Assembly: GCA_963777775.1 (NCBI GenBank)
Contig: CAVZRL010000009.1
Location: 1,364,001 to 1,428,000 of the forward strand
Direction: 5' to 3'
Length of the DNA: 64,000 nucleotides
From: WHSW01 sp963777775
Lineage (GTDB): Bacteria; Actinomycetota; Thermoleophilia; Solirubrobacterales; 70-9
The notes under the pieces were generated by a model. That model searched no databases and was not told the origin of the DNA. It saw nothing but the letters and a program-made list of their open reading frames with translations. Positions 25,782 to 35,912 of this stretch are shown here, piece after piece. Position 1 is the stretch's first letter; each line of letters begins with the position of its first letter. Position numbers and translations under genes: made by a program.

Positions 25782-27274
25782 CGGCTCGGCGGATCGCCGC
25801 GCTCGCGCTCGCGCTCGCCCTGCTCGCGGCGCTCGCTCCCGCGGGCGCCCAGGCTCACCCGCTCGGCAACTTCACCACCAACCAGCTCATCCAGGTCTCG
25901 ATCGACGAGCGGCGCGCGAACCTCGACTACGTCCTCGACCTGGCCGAGATCCCGAGCTTCCAGCTCACCCAGCGCCATGACTCCGACCGCGACGGGACGA
26001 TCGACGGCCGCGAGCGCGCCGCTGCCGCCGCCGGCCTCGAGGACGAGGTGGTGGCCGGTCTGGCGCTGAGCGCCGACGGCGAGCCGGTGCCGCTGCGCCC
26101 GGCGGGCGCCGCCCGGCTCAGCTTTCCCGCCGGCCAGGCCGGGCTCACCCTGACCAGACTCGAGGCGAGCTTCGCCGCCCGGCTCGCAGGCCCGGACACC
26201 ACGGTCGAGCTGGTCAACGAGGCGTTCGCCGATCGCACCGGCTGGCGCGCGATCCAGGTGCTCGAGGGCGACGGTACCGAGGTCACCTCGAGCGTCCCGG
26301 CGACCGACCCGACCGACGGCCTGCGTGCCTATCCCGAGGGGCTGTTGCAGTCGCCGCCCGACACCCGCTCCGCGAGCTTCGACTCGGTGGCGGGGGCGGG
26401 GACGGTGAGCGCGCCGGAGGGGCTCGGCGACGGCGAGACGACCACCGACCGCGCGAGCGACGGGTTCGCCGGGGCGCTGACCAGCGGCAACACCGAGGGG
26501 CTGCTGATCCTGGTCCTGCTCGCGACGTCGTTTGGCTGGGGAGCGCTGCACGCGCTCTCGCCTGGGCACGGGAAGGCGATGGTGGTCGGCTATCTGGCGG
26601 GCTCGCGCGGGACGCCGAGGCATGCGCTGGCACTCGGCGCGACGGTCACCGCCACCCACACCGCATCGGTTTTCGCGCTCGGCCTGATCACGCTTGTCGC
26701 CTCCGAGTTCATCGTCCCCGAGCGCCTCTATCCGTGGCTCGGAGTCGCCTCCGGGCTGATGGTGGTCGCCGTCGGGCTGACCGTGATGCGCTCCCGCTAC
26801 CGCCGTTGGCGTGCGGTCCGGGCCGGGGAGGTCTCCGGAACCGGCCACGGCCACGATCACTCACACCACCATCACCACGCCCACGCGCACGGCGACCGTC
26901 ACCCGGCGCACGATCACGCCCACGCGCATGGCCACACCGATGCTCCGATCCGGATGCGGGAGCTGTTCGGCCTCGGCGTCTCGGGCGGCCTCGTTCCCTG
27001 CCCCTCGGCGCTCGTCGTGCTGATCGCGGCGATCTCCCAGCACCGCGTAGCGCTCGGGATGGCGCTGATCTTCGCCTTCAGCCTCGGGCTCGCCGCCACC
27101 GTCAGCGGTATCGGGCTGCTGACTCTCTACGGCCAGCGGCTGCTCGGGCGGCTCGAGGCCGAGCGGCGCGTGTTCGGCGGCAGGCTGACCGGCGCGATGC
27201 CGGCGATCTCGGCGCTGCTGATCGTCGCGGTCGGCATCCTGATCACCTCCCGAGCGGTCCCGGCGATCGGGTGA
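25778..27274 (+). CDS. NicO/RcnA-type nickel-cobalt transporter with N-terminal extracytoplasmic domain
   Basis: A 498-residue protein. A signal-like helix (residues 6-26) is followed by an approximately 200-residue extracytoplasmic domain starting HPLGNFTTNQ. This domain contains a perfect EF-hand loop, D-S-D-R-D-G-T-I-D-G-R-E, near residue 70. Six or so membrane helices follow, with the family motif HALSPGHGKAMVVGYLAGSR. A histidine-rich cytoplasmic loop (about 18 His within residues 360-390) precedes the last helices and the VPCPSALVVL motif. It probably exports or imports Ni2+/Co2+. It lies just upstream of a Fur-type regulator and the cbi genes. Confidence 0.85.
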   Translation: MTARRIAALALALALLAALAPAGAQAHPLGNFTTNQLIQVSIDERRANLDYVLDLAEIPSFQLTQRHDSDRDGTIDGRERAAAAAGLEDEVVAGLALSADGEPVPLRPAGAARLSFPAGQAGLTLTRLEASFAARLAGPDTTVELVNEAFADRTGWRAIQVLEGDGTEVTSSVPATDPTDGLRAYPEGLLQSPPDTRSASFDSVAGAGTVSAPEGLGDGETTTDRASDGFAGALTSGNTEGLLILVLLATSFGWGALHALSPGHGKAMVVGYLAGSRGTPRHALALGATVTATHTASVFALGLITLVASEFIVPERLYPWLGVASGLMVVAVGLTVMRSRYRRWRAVRAGEVSGTGHGHDHSHHHHHAHAHGDRHPAHDHAHAHGHTDAPIRMRELFGLGVSGGLVPCPSALVVLIAAISQHRVALGMALIFAFSLGLAATVSGIGLLTLYGQRLLGRLEAERRVFGGRLTGAMPAISALLIVAVGILITSRAVPAIG

Positions 27275-27327
27275 TGGGACGAATTCGTGATTGATCCGCA
27301 ACTGCGAGTCGTTCGTAGTAGGGTCGA

Positions 27328-27846
27328 ATGAAGGACCTGGCCTCGATGACAGTCGCTCGCACAGGAACCCCGCTCGACGCCGCCGACTCGGAGCAGGCGA
27401 TGTCGATGCTCCGCGAGCAGGGGATGCGCGTCTCCGCCGCCAGGCGGCTGGTGATCGAGGCGCTGTTCGCCGCCCCCGGCCCAGTCTCCGCGGAGCAGAT
27501 CGCGAGCGGCCTTGGGGGCGAGCTGCTGCCCTCGGACTTGACCTCGGTCTATCGCAACCTCGAAGCCCTCGAGCGGGTCGGCTTGGTGCGCCACTTCCAC
27601 GCCGGCCACGGGCCCGGGCTCTACACCCTCGCGTCGCGGGTCGGCCAGGACCACCTCGCGTGCCAGGTGTGCGGCTCGGTAGAGACGGTCCCGGCCGCCG
27701 AGCTCGAGCCGGCCCGGGCCCTGATCCGCGAGCGCTTCGGCTTCACGGCGAGCTTTGACCATTTCCCGATCGTCGGCACCTGCCGCCGGTGCGCCGGCCG
27801 GCGGCGGCCGGCGAAAGGCCGACACGACCACGGAGGAGCAGATTGA
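27328..27846 (+). CDS. Fur-family metalloregulator (possibly Nur-type)
   Basis: A 172-residue Fur-family protein. The DNA-binding helix region is RVSAARRLVIEALFA and the conserved DLTSVYRNLEALERVGLV. Structural zinc cysteines are CQVCG (about residue 112) and CRRCAG near the end. The usual His-rich metal site is represented by HFHAGHGPGLY. Because the neighbours are nickel and cobalt transport genes on both sides, a nickel-responsive (Nur) role is plausible, but I did not find a convincing TTGCAA-type Nur box. It overlaps cbiM by 4 bp. An in-frame ATG at 27346 is an alternative start. Confidence 0.85.
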   Translation: MKDLASMTVARTGTPLDAADSEQAMSMLREQGMRVSAARRLVIEALFAAPGPVSAEQIASGLGGELLPSDLTSVYRNLEALERVGLVRHFHAGHGPGLYTLASRVGQDHLACQVCGSVETVPAAELEPARALIRERFGFTASFDHFPIVGTCRRCAGRRRPAKGRHDHGGAD

Positions 27847-28568
27847 CCGTCCTGCCGATAGCACTCCACATCCCGGACGGGTTCCTCAGCGCCGGGGTGG
27901 CGGCGGTCGCCGCCGTGCTCGCTGCGCTCGCCGTCGGGATCGCGCTCAGGGTCTCCGACCGTGAGCTCGACGAGTCGCGGATCCCGATGCTGGGCGTGCT
28001 GGCGGCGTTCATCTTCGCGGCCCAGATGCTCAACTTCCCGGTCGCCGGCGGCACCAGCGGCCACTTTCTCGGCGCCACCTTGGCCGCGGCCCTGCTCGGC
28101 CCCTGGCTCGCCTGCCTGGTGCTGACCGTGGTGGTCGGTGTCCAGGCCTTCGCCTTCGCCGACGGCGGGATCACCGCGCTGGGCGCCAACGTGCTCAACA
28201 TGGGCGTTCTCGGCGCCTTGCTGGCCGGGCTCGTCCTCGGCGCGATCGTGCGAACGCTCGCCCCCGGCAGGGGCGCTTTCCTGGCCTCGGTCGGAGGCGT
28301 TGCCTGGCTCGCGGTGATGCTCGGAGCGGCCGCCACCAGCATCGAGCTGGCGATCTCCGAGACGGTGCCGCTGGCGACGGTGTTGCCGGCGATGCTCGGC
28401 GTTCATGCCCTGATCGGGCTCGGTGAGGCAGCGATCACGGTCGCCGCGGTAGCCGCGGTCCTCGGCCTGCGGCCCGACCTGGTCGCGTTCGGGAGCTGGG
28501 AGCCGACCTCACGGGTGCCGGTGGCCCCCGAGCCGGGATCGACGGCGACCGCGCGAGGTGCGTCTTGA
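27843..28568 (+). CDS. cbiM: ECF cobalt/nickel transporter S-component
   Basis: A 241-residue membrane protein. It starts at TTG 27843, which overlaps the fur-type stop (TTGA) and has GGAGGA upstream. The N-terminus LPIALHIPDGFLS carries the metal-binding His of CbiM/NikM close to the start, and the rest forms about seven helices including FPVAGGTSGHFLGATLAAAL. It is the substrate-binding part of the four-gene transporter cbiM-PDGLE-cbiQ-cbiO. The metal (Co2+ or Ni2+) cannot be told from sequence alone. Confidence 0.9.
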   Translation: MTVLPIALHIPDGFLSAGVAAVAAVLAALAVGIALRVSDRELDESRIPMLGVLAAFIFAAQMLNFPVAGGTSGHFLGATLAAALLGPWLACLVLTVVVGVQAFAFADGGITALGANVLNMGVLGALLAGLVLGAIVRTLAPGRGAFLASVGGVAWLAVMLGAAATSIELAISETVPLATVLPAMLGVHALIGLGEAAITVAAVAAVLGLRPDLVAFGSWEPTSRVPVAPEPGSTATARGAS

Positions 28569-28906
28569 GACAGGTCTCGATTCGCATCCTGGTGGCCCTG
28601 GGACTGGCGCTGGCGGTCGGGCTGGCGACGGCGGTCTCCCCGTTTGCGTCGTCGAGCCCCGACGGGCTCGAGCGGGTCGCCGAAGACAAGGCCTTCCTCG
28701 ACCGCGGCGAGCTGCACGGGATCCAGGAGCAGTCGCCGATCCCCGACTACGCGTTCCCCGGGGTCGAGGACGAGCGCCTGGCCACCGGGCTGGCCGGCTT
28801 CGTCGGCACCCTCGCGGTGTTCGCGATCGGCTGGGGGCTTGCGGCGCTGCTGCGCCGGGTTCGCCGCCCCACCTCCGTGCCGCGAAGCCGCGGCGCTCCG
28901 GCCTGA
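28565..28906 (+). CDS. PDGLE-domain (CbiN/NikN-like) accessory membrane protein
   Basis: A 113-residue protein with two membrane helices (residues 6-27 and about 78-98) around an extracytoplasmic loop carrying SSSPDGLERVAEDKAF, the PDGLE signature. Such proteins replace or supplement CbiN in ECF cobalt/nickel transporters. It starts at TTG with a 4-bp TTGA overlap to cbiM. The C-terminal tail is basic. Confidence 0.85.
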   Translation: MRQVSIRILVALGLALAVGLATAVSPFASSSPDGLERVAEDKAFLDRGELHGIQEQSPIPDYAFPGVEDERLATGLAGFVGTLAVFAIGWGLAALLRRVRRPTSVPRSRGAPA

Positions 28907-28922
28907 GGCGAAGGCGGTCGCG

Positions 28923-29708
28923 GTGGGAGGGCTCTGCAGCCACTCGCTCGAGCTCACCGGGCCGGCCGGCGATCCGGCGAGCCCGGTTCACCGACTCGAC
29001 CCCCGGGCGAAGATCATCGGCCTGCTCGCGGTGACGGTGGTCGCGATCTCGACCCCGCTCGCGCTCTGGCCCGTCTATCTCGCCTGCCTCGCGGCGCTCG
29101 CGACGGTGGCGGCGCTGGCGCGGATTCCCGCCCGGGAGATCTGGCGCCGGGCCCGATTCGTGCTCGCACTCGTCCTGCTCGCCGCCGTCTTCGTGCCCCT
29201 CGTCCGCACCGGGGGCGAGGCCTGGTCGCTGGGCCCGCTGACCGTGCACGAGGCAGGGCTGGAGGTGGCAGCGACCGCGGCCGCGAAGGCGGCGATCGGG
29301 GTCACCGCGGCGGTCCTGCTCGGCGCCACGACCAGCTTCCCGTCGGTGCTGCGCGGGATGCGGGCGATGCGCACTCCGCGGACCCTGGTCCTGATCGCCG
29401 GCTTCATGTACCGCTACCTGTTCGTGATCGTCGAGGAGCTGGGAAGGATGCGGGCCTCGCTGGCCGCCCGCGCGTACCGGCCGCGGCACGCGCTCCACGC
29501 CGGGCCGCTCGGCAGGGTCGCGACGGCGATGTTCCTGCGCACGTATCAACGCGGCGAGCGCGTCCACCGGGCGATGCTCGCTCGCGGCTACGACGGCGAG
29601 ATGCCGCAGCTCGACCGGCTCGTCCTGCGCCGGGCCGACGTCGCCTTCGCCGCCCTGCTTGCGGGCTCGCTGGTGGCGGCGCGGATCGGAGCCGGGTTCG
29701 CGGCATGA
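28923..29708 (+). CDS. cbiQ: ECF transporter transmembrane T-component
   Basis: A 261-residue membrane protein. The GTG at 28923 has GAGGCGAAGG upstream, 16 bp after the PDGLE gene. The core shows HRLDPRAKIIGLLA near the start, several helices, and the coupling motifs of T-components: YRPRHALHAG and the Ala-Arg-Gly in MLARGYDGEMP. It connects the substrate protein CbiM to the ATPase CbiO, whose ATG overlaps its stop by 4 bp. Confidence 0.88.
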   Translation: MGGLCSHSLELTGPAGDPASPVHRLDPRAKIIGLLAVTVVAISTPLALWPVYLACLAALATVAALARIPAREIWRRARFVLALVLLAAVFVPLVRTGGEAWSLGPLTVHEAGLEVAATAAAKAAIGVTAAVLLGATTSFPSVLRGMRAMRTPRTLVLIAGFMYRYLFVIVEELGRMRASLAARAYRPRHALHAGPLGRVATAMFLRTYQRGERVHRAMLARGYDGEMPQLDRLVLRRADVAFAALLAGSLVAARIGAGFAA

Positions 29709-30514
29709 CCTGCGTCGTCGACGCCCGCGGTCTCAGCTACCGGTACCCGAGCGGCCGCGTGGCGCTCGATCGGATCGATCTGCACGTCGACCACGGTGAG
29801 CGGGTCGCAATCCTGGGGCCGAACGGGGCGGGCAAGACGACGCTGATCCTGCACCTGAACGGCCTCCTGCGCGGAAGCGGCGAGCTCGAGGCGGCCGGCC
29901 TCGAGGTCAACGGCGAGAACCTCGGCGAGGTCCGGGCCCGGGTCGGAATCGTCTTTCAGGACCCCGACGACCAGCTGTTCATGCCGACGGTACGCGAGGA
30001 CGTCGCGTTCGGGCCCCTGAACCTGGATCTGGAGCAAGGCGAGATCGAGGCCCGGGTGGCCGAGGCGCTGACCGCGGTGCGCATGCAGGCGGCGGCCGGG
30101 CGGGCGCCCTACGAGCTCTCGGCGGGCGAGCGGCGCCGGGTAGCGATCGCCACCGTGCTCGCGATGCGACCGCGGCTGCTGGTGCTCGACGAGCCGAGCG
30201 CCAACCTCGATCCCCGCACCCGGCGGGAGTTGCTCGACGTGCTCGAGGAGATCGATCGGACGATGCTGATCACGACCCACGATCTGCCGCTCGCCGCGGA
30301 GTTCTGCGAACGGGTCGTGATCCTCGCCGCCGGCCGGGTGGTGGCCGACTTGCCCGCCGAGGAGGCCCTGGCCGACGAGGAGCTGCTCGAGCGATATGAC
30401 CTCGAGCTGCCGGCGGGCTTCGATCCCGCCGCGGTCGAGCGGCGCCCGCGGCCCGGGAGCTCAGGCCGCGCTCGGCCCGCCGTCGCCGGGGCGCTCGGGC
30501 TCGGGCGCGGGTGA
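29705..30514 (+). CDS. cbiO: ECF transporter ATPase
   Basis: A 269-residue ABC ATPase. Walker A is GPNGAGKTT (about residues 38-46). The Q-loop segment FQDPDDQLF is typical of CbiO/EcfA. The signature is ELSAGERRRVAIA and Walker B is LLVLDEPSANLDP, followed by the H-loop TTHDLPLA. It powers the CbiM/CbiQ transporter. The last 18 codons overlap the convergent 82-residue gene on the other strand. Confidence 0.92.
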   Translation: MTCVVDARGLSYRYPSGRVALDRIDLHVDHGERVAILGPNGAGKTTLILHLNGLLRGSGELEAAGLEVNGENLGEVRARVGIVFQDPDDQLFMPTVREDVAFGPLNLDLEQGEIEARVAEALTAVRMQAAAGRAPYELSAGERRRVAIATVLAMRPRLLVLDEPSANLDPRTRRELLDVLEEIDRTMLITTHDLPLAAEFCERVVILAAGRVVADLPAEEALADEELLERYDLELPAGFDPAAVERRPRPGSSGRARPAVAGALGLGRG

Positions 30515-30709
30515 CTTCGGCTCCAGGTCCGTGTCGAGCTGGATCGCGCGGATCGCGTGCTCATCGGGCAGCTTCGCGAGCACCTCGCGAATGATCGCGC
30601 CGATCTCGGGCTCGTCGTGGCCGAAGTCGTCGAGCAGGCTGCGCAGCGCCGTGTGGGTGATCTTGAGCTGCGCCGGGGTCAGCTCGAGGTGGTAGTTGAT
30701 CGATTCCAC
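30461..30709 (-). CDS. Small hypothetical protein, 82 residues
   Basis: The first 60 residues look like a compact helical protein (ELTPAQLKITHTALRSLLDD, then IGAIIREVLAKLPDEHAIRAI). The tail is Pro/Glu-rich and disordered. No family is recognised. It overlaps the cbiO 3' end by 54 bp, tail to tail, and is divergent from the ABC exporter operon with 46 bp between. Codon use with GC-rich third positions in this frame supports coding. Confidence 0.55.
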   Translation of the reverse strand: MESINYHLELTPAQLKITHTALRSLLDDFGHDEPEIGAIIREVLAKLPDEHAIRAIQLDTDLEPKSPAPEPERPGDGGPSAA

Positions 30710-30755
30710 GCCGACATCCTACGTTGCGCAGGCGACTCTCTAACCTCGCCCGGCG

Positions 30756-31774
<1,019 letters not shown>

Positions 31775-31778
<4 letters not shown>

Positions 31779-32554
31779 GCGCCCGCTACGCGATCTCGGA
31801 CACGTGGGTCCTGGCGGTGCGGGCCCTGCGGAGGATCCCCCGCAACCCCGACCTGCTGACCGCCTACACGGTGCAGCCGGTGATGTTCACGCTCCTCTTC
31901 GTGTTCGTCTTCGGCGGCGCGATCCCGACCCCGGGCTACGACGACTACGCCGACTTCATGATCCCGGGGATCATCGTCCAGCAGATGTCCTTCGGCGGGT
32001 TCGCGACCGCGCTCGGCCTCGTCGACGATCTCCAGAAAGGCCTCGTCGACCGGTTCCGCTCGCTGCCGATGTCGCGGATGGCTGTGCTCACCGGGCGCAC
32101 GCTCTCCGACATCGCGATGAACGCTCTCGCGTTGGCGGTCATGATCGTCGTCGGCTACGCCGTCGGCTTCTCGTTCAGCACCTCGCCGCAGGAGGTGCTG
32201 GCCGGGATCGCCCTCTGCCTGCTGATCGGCTACGCGTTCTCGTGGGTCTTCGCCTGCGTCGGCCTGCTCGCCTCGACCCCGGAGGCGGCGAACGCGTTTG
32301 GGTTCATCGCGATCTTCCCGCTCACCTTCGCCTCATCGGCGTTCGTCCCGCCCGAGACGATGCCCGACTGGCTGCAGACCTTCGCCACCGACATCAACCC
32401 GTTCTCGATCATGGTCGACGCCGTGCGCTCGCTGTTCGTCGGCGGGCCCGGGGGCGACGACGTCCTCCCCTGCATCGCCTGGTGCATCGGGCTGATCGCG
32501 GTCTTCGGCACGCTCGCCGTGCGCCGCTACCGCACCGCCGCCCTCAGCAGCTAG
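31775..32554 (+). CDS. ABC exporter permease, DrrB / ABC-2 type
   Basis: A 259-residue membrane protein with six helices, of usual length for ABC-2 permeases. The family patterns are IPRNPDLLTAYTVQPVMFTL near the N-terminus, FMIPGIIVQQMSFGG, LVDRFRSLPMSRMAVL and the FASSAFVPPETMPDWLQ loop before the last helices. It pairs with the upstream ATPase. A strong hairpin follows its stop. Confidence 0.88.
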
Positions 32555-32559
32555 TCGCT

Positions 32560-32589
32560 CGGCGCCGGCCGCTCAACCGGCCGACGCCG
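32560..32589. terminator. Hairpin between convergent ABC permease and WS/DGAT genes
   Basis: The left arm 32560-32571 and right arm 32578-32589 pair over 11 of 12 positions around a 6-base loop. It spans the end of the acyltransferase gene and could stop both transcripts. Confidence 0.5.
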
Positions 32590-34021
32590 GGGCGGCTTCT
32601 GCTCCCGGGGCGGTCGCATCCGCCAGCGCGAGCTTCGCGGCCTCATGCAGCTCCGCCGTCGCCCCCTCGATCAGCTGCGCGAGCACGGCGATGTCGTCGA
32701 CCGCATCGTAGTCGGCCAGCAGGCCGAAGTTGATCCCGCCGTTGTAGGACATGATCGCGATGAACAGCGCCTGGTTCGGGGGCAGAAAGCCGACCGGGAA
32801 GATGTCCTCGAGCTCGCGGCCTAGTACGTAGAGCGGGATCTGCGGGCCGGGGACGTTGGTGACCACGAGGTTGAAGAGTCGGGTCGAGAAGTTGATCCGC
32901 GCCGCCTGGGCGAGCAGGGTCGGCGGCGCGAAATCGTTGAGCCGCGAGATCACCTCCGCACCGAGCGCCTGCTTGGAGTCCTTGACGCCTCCCATCGACT
33001 GCCGGCAGGCGCGCAGGCGCTCGACCGGGTCCTCGACGTAGACGGGCAGCGGTGCGCGCACGGCGACGATCTTGTTGCCGAGCTCCCCGTGCTCCCCCGA
33101 GGCGCGGACCGAGACCGGGACCTGGGCGCGCAGCTCGAGCCCCTCGGTGCGAACCCCGCGGCCGTGCAGCCACTCCCGCAGCGCCCCGCTGACCACCGCC
33201 AGGACAACGTCGTTGACGGTCCCGCCGAGCGCTGACTTGATCCGCTTGAACTGCGCCAGGTCCCCGCGCACCCACTCGAACCGGCGATGGGAGCCGATCT
33301 CGACGTTGAGCGGCACCTGCGGCGCCGGGTTGGCGAAGTTCCAGCCCACCTCACCGAGCGCCTCGGCGGCCTCGGAGACCTGGCCGACGGTGGTGCGCGG
33401 GTGCTCGACCGCGCGCTCCAGGCGGCGCAGTAGCCGGACCGGGGTCTGGAGCAGGCCCTCGGCGTCCTTGGCGAGCAGCTGGGCGCCGGATGGCTGCGGC
33501 CCCGGCGCCCATTCGTGATCGGGCTCGGCGGGCTCGGGAACCGGCTTGATGTCGAACAGCACCGTCGCGATGTCGACGCCCGAGACGCCGTCGACCAAAG
33601 CGTGGTGGGTCTTGGTGAGGAGGGCGAAGCGGTTGCGGGTCAGGCCCTGGACCAGCCACAGCTCCCACAGCGGCTTGGTCCGGTCGAGCGCCTGCGAGAA
33701 CGTCCGCGCCGCCATCTTTCTCAGCAGCTCCTCTGAGCCCGGGGCCGGCAGCGCCGAGTGGCGGACGTGGTAGTCGAGGTTGAAGCTCGGGTCGTCGACC
33801 CAGAACGGCCGGCCGGTCGGTGCCGGCGGGTAGGCGAGCTTCTGGCGAAACCGCGGGACCAGGTGCAGGCGCGAATGGATGTGGTCGAGCAGGTCGCGGT
33901 AGCTCATCGGGGGCCCTTCGAAGATGCAGACCCCGCCCACGTGCATGTGGGCCGAGGAGCTCTCGTTGGTGAGGAAGGAGACGTCGAGGGCGCTCAGCCT
34001 TTCCATGTGTCCCTGGGCCAT
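32573..34021 (-). CDS. Wax ester synthase / diacylglycerol acyltransferase (WS/DGAT)
   Basis: A 482-residue acyltransferase of the family that makes wax esters and triacylglycerol for storage in actinobacteria. The catalytic motif is HHALVDGVSG (about residues 143-152). The N-terminal DVSFLTNESSSAHMHVGGVC and the C-terminal NVPGPQIPLYVLGRELEDIF are typical. It acts at the membrane surface using acyl-CoA. Only 18 bp separate its start from the divergent M28-like gene, so both may have very short leaders. Confidence 0.9.
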   Translation of the reverse strand: MAQGHMERLSALDVSFLTNESSSAHMHVGGVCIFEGPPMSYRDLLDHIHSRLHLVPRFRQKLAYPPAPTGRPFWVDDPSFNLDYHVRHSALPAPGSEELLRKMAARTFSQALDRTKPLWELWLVQGLTRNRFALLTKTHHALVDGVSGVDIATVLFDIKPVPEPAEPDHEWAPGPQPSGAQLLAKDAEGLLQTPVRLLRRLERAVEHPRTTVGQVSEAAEALGEVGWNFANPAPQVPLNVEIGSHRRFEWVRGDLAQFKRIKSALGGTVNDVVLAVVSGALREWLHGRGVRTEGLELRAQVPVSVRASGEHGELGNKIVAVRAPLPVYVEDPVERLRACRQSMGGVKDSKQALGAEVISRLNDFAPPTLLAQAARINFSTRLFNLVVTNVPGPQIPLYVLGRELEDIFPVGFLPPNQALFIAIMSYNGGINFGLLADYDAVDDIAVLAQLIEGATAELHEAAKLALADATAPGAEAAPASAG

Positions 34022-34039
34022 GCGCCTAACTTACCGCGG

Positions 34040-34915
34040 ATGCGCCCGCTCGCCGCCGCCGTGCTGACGGTCATCGCCCTTGCATCGTGCGGGGAGGGGG
34101 ATCGGCCCCTGGACGTCGACGGTGGCTTCGACGCAACCCGCGCCTTCGCCGACCTCGAGGCCCAGGTCGAGCTCGGCCCGCGGCCTGCGGGCTCGCCCGC
34201 AGGCCGGCGAACCGCGGCGCTGCTCGCTGCGCGGCTGCGCGAGGCCGGGGTCGAGGACGTCGTCGTGCAGCGACCGTGGCGCAACGTCGTCGGCACGATC
34301 CGCGGACGCGGGCCCGGCACCGTCGTCGTCGGGGCCCACTTCGACACCAAGGACGACGTCGGCAGCGGCTTCGAGGGCGCCAACGACGGCGCCTCGGGGA
34401 CCGCCGTCGTGCTCGAGCTGGCGCGCGCGCTGCCGCGCCCGCTGCCGGGACCTTCGGTCGCCCTCGCCCTGTTCGACGCCGAGGAGCCCCGCGGCAGCCG
34501 CCCGTTCGAGCTCGACGGGACCCGCGGCAGCCGCCAGTACGTCGCCGATGCCCGTGCCGGCGGCCTCCAGGGCACGCCGCCGCTGGACGAGATCCGCGCC
34601 ATGGTGCTCTTCGACCTGGTCGGCGACTGCGAGCTGCGGATTCCGCTCGAGGCCTACTCCGACCCGGCCCTGTACGCGTTGTTCGCGGACGCGGCGCGGC
34701 GGCGGACCGACAGCCCGGCCCCGTTCGAGGGCACCCGTATCGGGATCGAGGACGACCACGTCCCCTTCCTCGAGGCCGGCGTGCCGGCGCTCGACCTGAT
34801 CGACCTCGAGTATGGCCCTTGGCACACGCCCGAGGACACGCTCGACAAGGTCTGCCCGGAGAGCCTCGAGGCGGTCGGCGAGGCGGCGCTCGCCGCGATC
34901 CCGCGGATCCGCTGA
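34040..34915 (+). CDS. Secreted M28-family metallopeptidase / glutaminyl cyclase-like lipoprotein
   Basis: A 291-residue exported protein. A lipobox ALASC lies near residue 17. The zinc-binding pattern of M28/QPCT proteins is present: GAHFDTK (His, Asp), GANDGASGTAV, DAEEPRGSRPF (Glu), EDDHVPFLEAG, and YGPWHTPEDT (final His). The family contains aminopeptidases and glutaminyl-peptide cyclotransferases. This length and the DxxE spacing suit the cyclase-like branch, but activity cannot be fixed. The ATG at 34040 was chosen to fit the signal peptide. Confidence 0.8.
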   Translation: MRPLAAAVLTVIALASCGEGDRPLDVDGGFDATRAFADLEAQVELGPRPAGSPAGRRTAALLAARLREAGVEDVVVQRPWRNVVGTIRGRGPGTVVVGAHFDTKDDVGSGFEGANDGASGTAVVLELARALPRPLPGPSVALALFDAEEPRGSRPFELDGTRGSRQYVADARAGGLQGTPPLDEIRAMVLFDLVGDCELRIPLEAYSDPALYALFADAARRRTDSPAPFEGTRIGIEDDHVPFLEAGVPALDLIDLEYGPWHTPEDTLDKVCPESLEAVGEAALAAIPRIR

Positions 34916-34939
34916 GCCGCCGCCGCTACCCTCTGCGAC

Positions 34940-35911
34940 ATGGCCTCGGCCACCGAATCGCGCGGCCCGCAGCGGGTCCTGCTCGCCGCCCCGCGCGGCT
35001 ACTGCGCCGGCGTCGATCGCGCCGTACAGGCGGTCGAGCACGCGCTCGAGATGCACGGCCCGCCGGTCTACGTGCGGAAGGAGATCGTCCACAACAAGCA
35101 CGTGGTCGAGCAGCTCGCAGAGCGCGGCGCGATCTTCGTCGAACAGGAGACCGAGGTCCCCGAGGGGGCGCTGGTGGTCTTTTCGGCCCATGGCGTGGCC
35201 CCCAGCGTGCACGCGAACGCGGCGGCGCGCAGCCTGCGCACGATCGACGCCACCTGCCCGCTGGTGACGAAGGTCCACGTCGAGGCGCGCAAGTTCGCCG
35301 AGCAGGGCTACACGATCATCCTGATCGGGCACGAGGGCCATGAGGAGGTCGAGGGGACGACCGGCGAGGCCCCGCAGAACATCGTCTTGGTCGAGACGGT
35401 CGAGGACGTCGACGCGCTCGAGCTCGACGATCCCGACCACGTCGCCTTCATCACCCAGACCACGCTCTCGGTTGACGAGACGGCCGGGATCATCGCCCGC
35501 CTGCGCGAGAAGTTCCCCGGGATCACCGCCCCCAAGTCCGACGACATCTGCTACGCGACCACCAATCGCCAGATCGCCGTCAAGCAGCTCGCTCGCGAGT
35601 GCGAGCTGGTCCTGGTGATCGGCTCGACCAACTCGTCGAACTCGAACCGGCTGGTCGAGGTGGCGCGCGAGCACGGTGCCCACTCGCACCTGATCGACAA
35701 CGCCTCCCAGGTCGAGGAGGCGTGGCTGAACGGGGTCGCGACGGTGGGCATCACCTCGGGCGCGAGCGCCCCCGAGGAGCTGGTGGCCAAGCTGGTCGAG
35801 TTCTTCCTCGACCGCGGCGCAGGCGAGGTCTCCGAGCTGCGCGCGGTCGAGGAGGACGTGCGCTTCATGCTCCCGAAGGAGATCCGCACCGAGCTCGCGG
35901 CGCGGGCCTGA
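34940..35911 (+). CDS. ispH: 4-hydroxy-3-methylbut-2-enyl diphosphate reductase
   Basis: A 323-residue enzyme making the final step of the MEP pathway, giving IPP and DMAPP. The three conserved [4Fe-4S] cysteines are in RGYCAGVDRAV, DATCPLV and DDICYATTNRQ. The FSAHGV and SSNSNRL motifs of the substrate site are present. Its Fe-S cluster would come from the suf machinery encoded further right. It is followed after one base by a CDF transporter. Confidence 0.95.
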   Translation: MASATESRGPQRVLLAAPRGYCAGVDRAVQAVEHALEMHGPPVYVRKEIVHNKHVVEQLAERGAIFVEQETEVPEGALVVFSAHGVAPSVHANAAARSLRTIDATCPLVTKVHVEARKFAEQGYTIILIGHEGHEEVEGTTGEAPQNIVLVETVEDVDALELDDPDHVAFITQTTLSVDETAGIIARLREKFPGITAPKSDDICYATTNRQIAVKQLARECELVLVIGSTNSSNSNRLVEVAREHGAHSHLIDNASQVEEAWLNGVATVGITSGASAPEELVAKLVEFFLDRGAGEVSELRAVEEDVRFMLPKEIRTELAARA

Positions 35912-35912
35912 C

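Noticed and set aside
27275..27327. Search for a Nur box or cobalamin riboswitch before the Fur-type and cbi genes
   Set aside because: The 53-bp gap is too short for a riboswitch. Only a loose GCAACTGCGAG match to a Nur box was seen, so no site is claimed.
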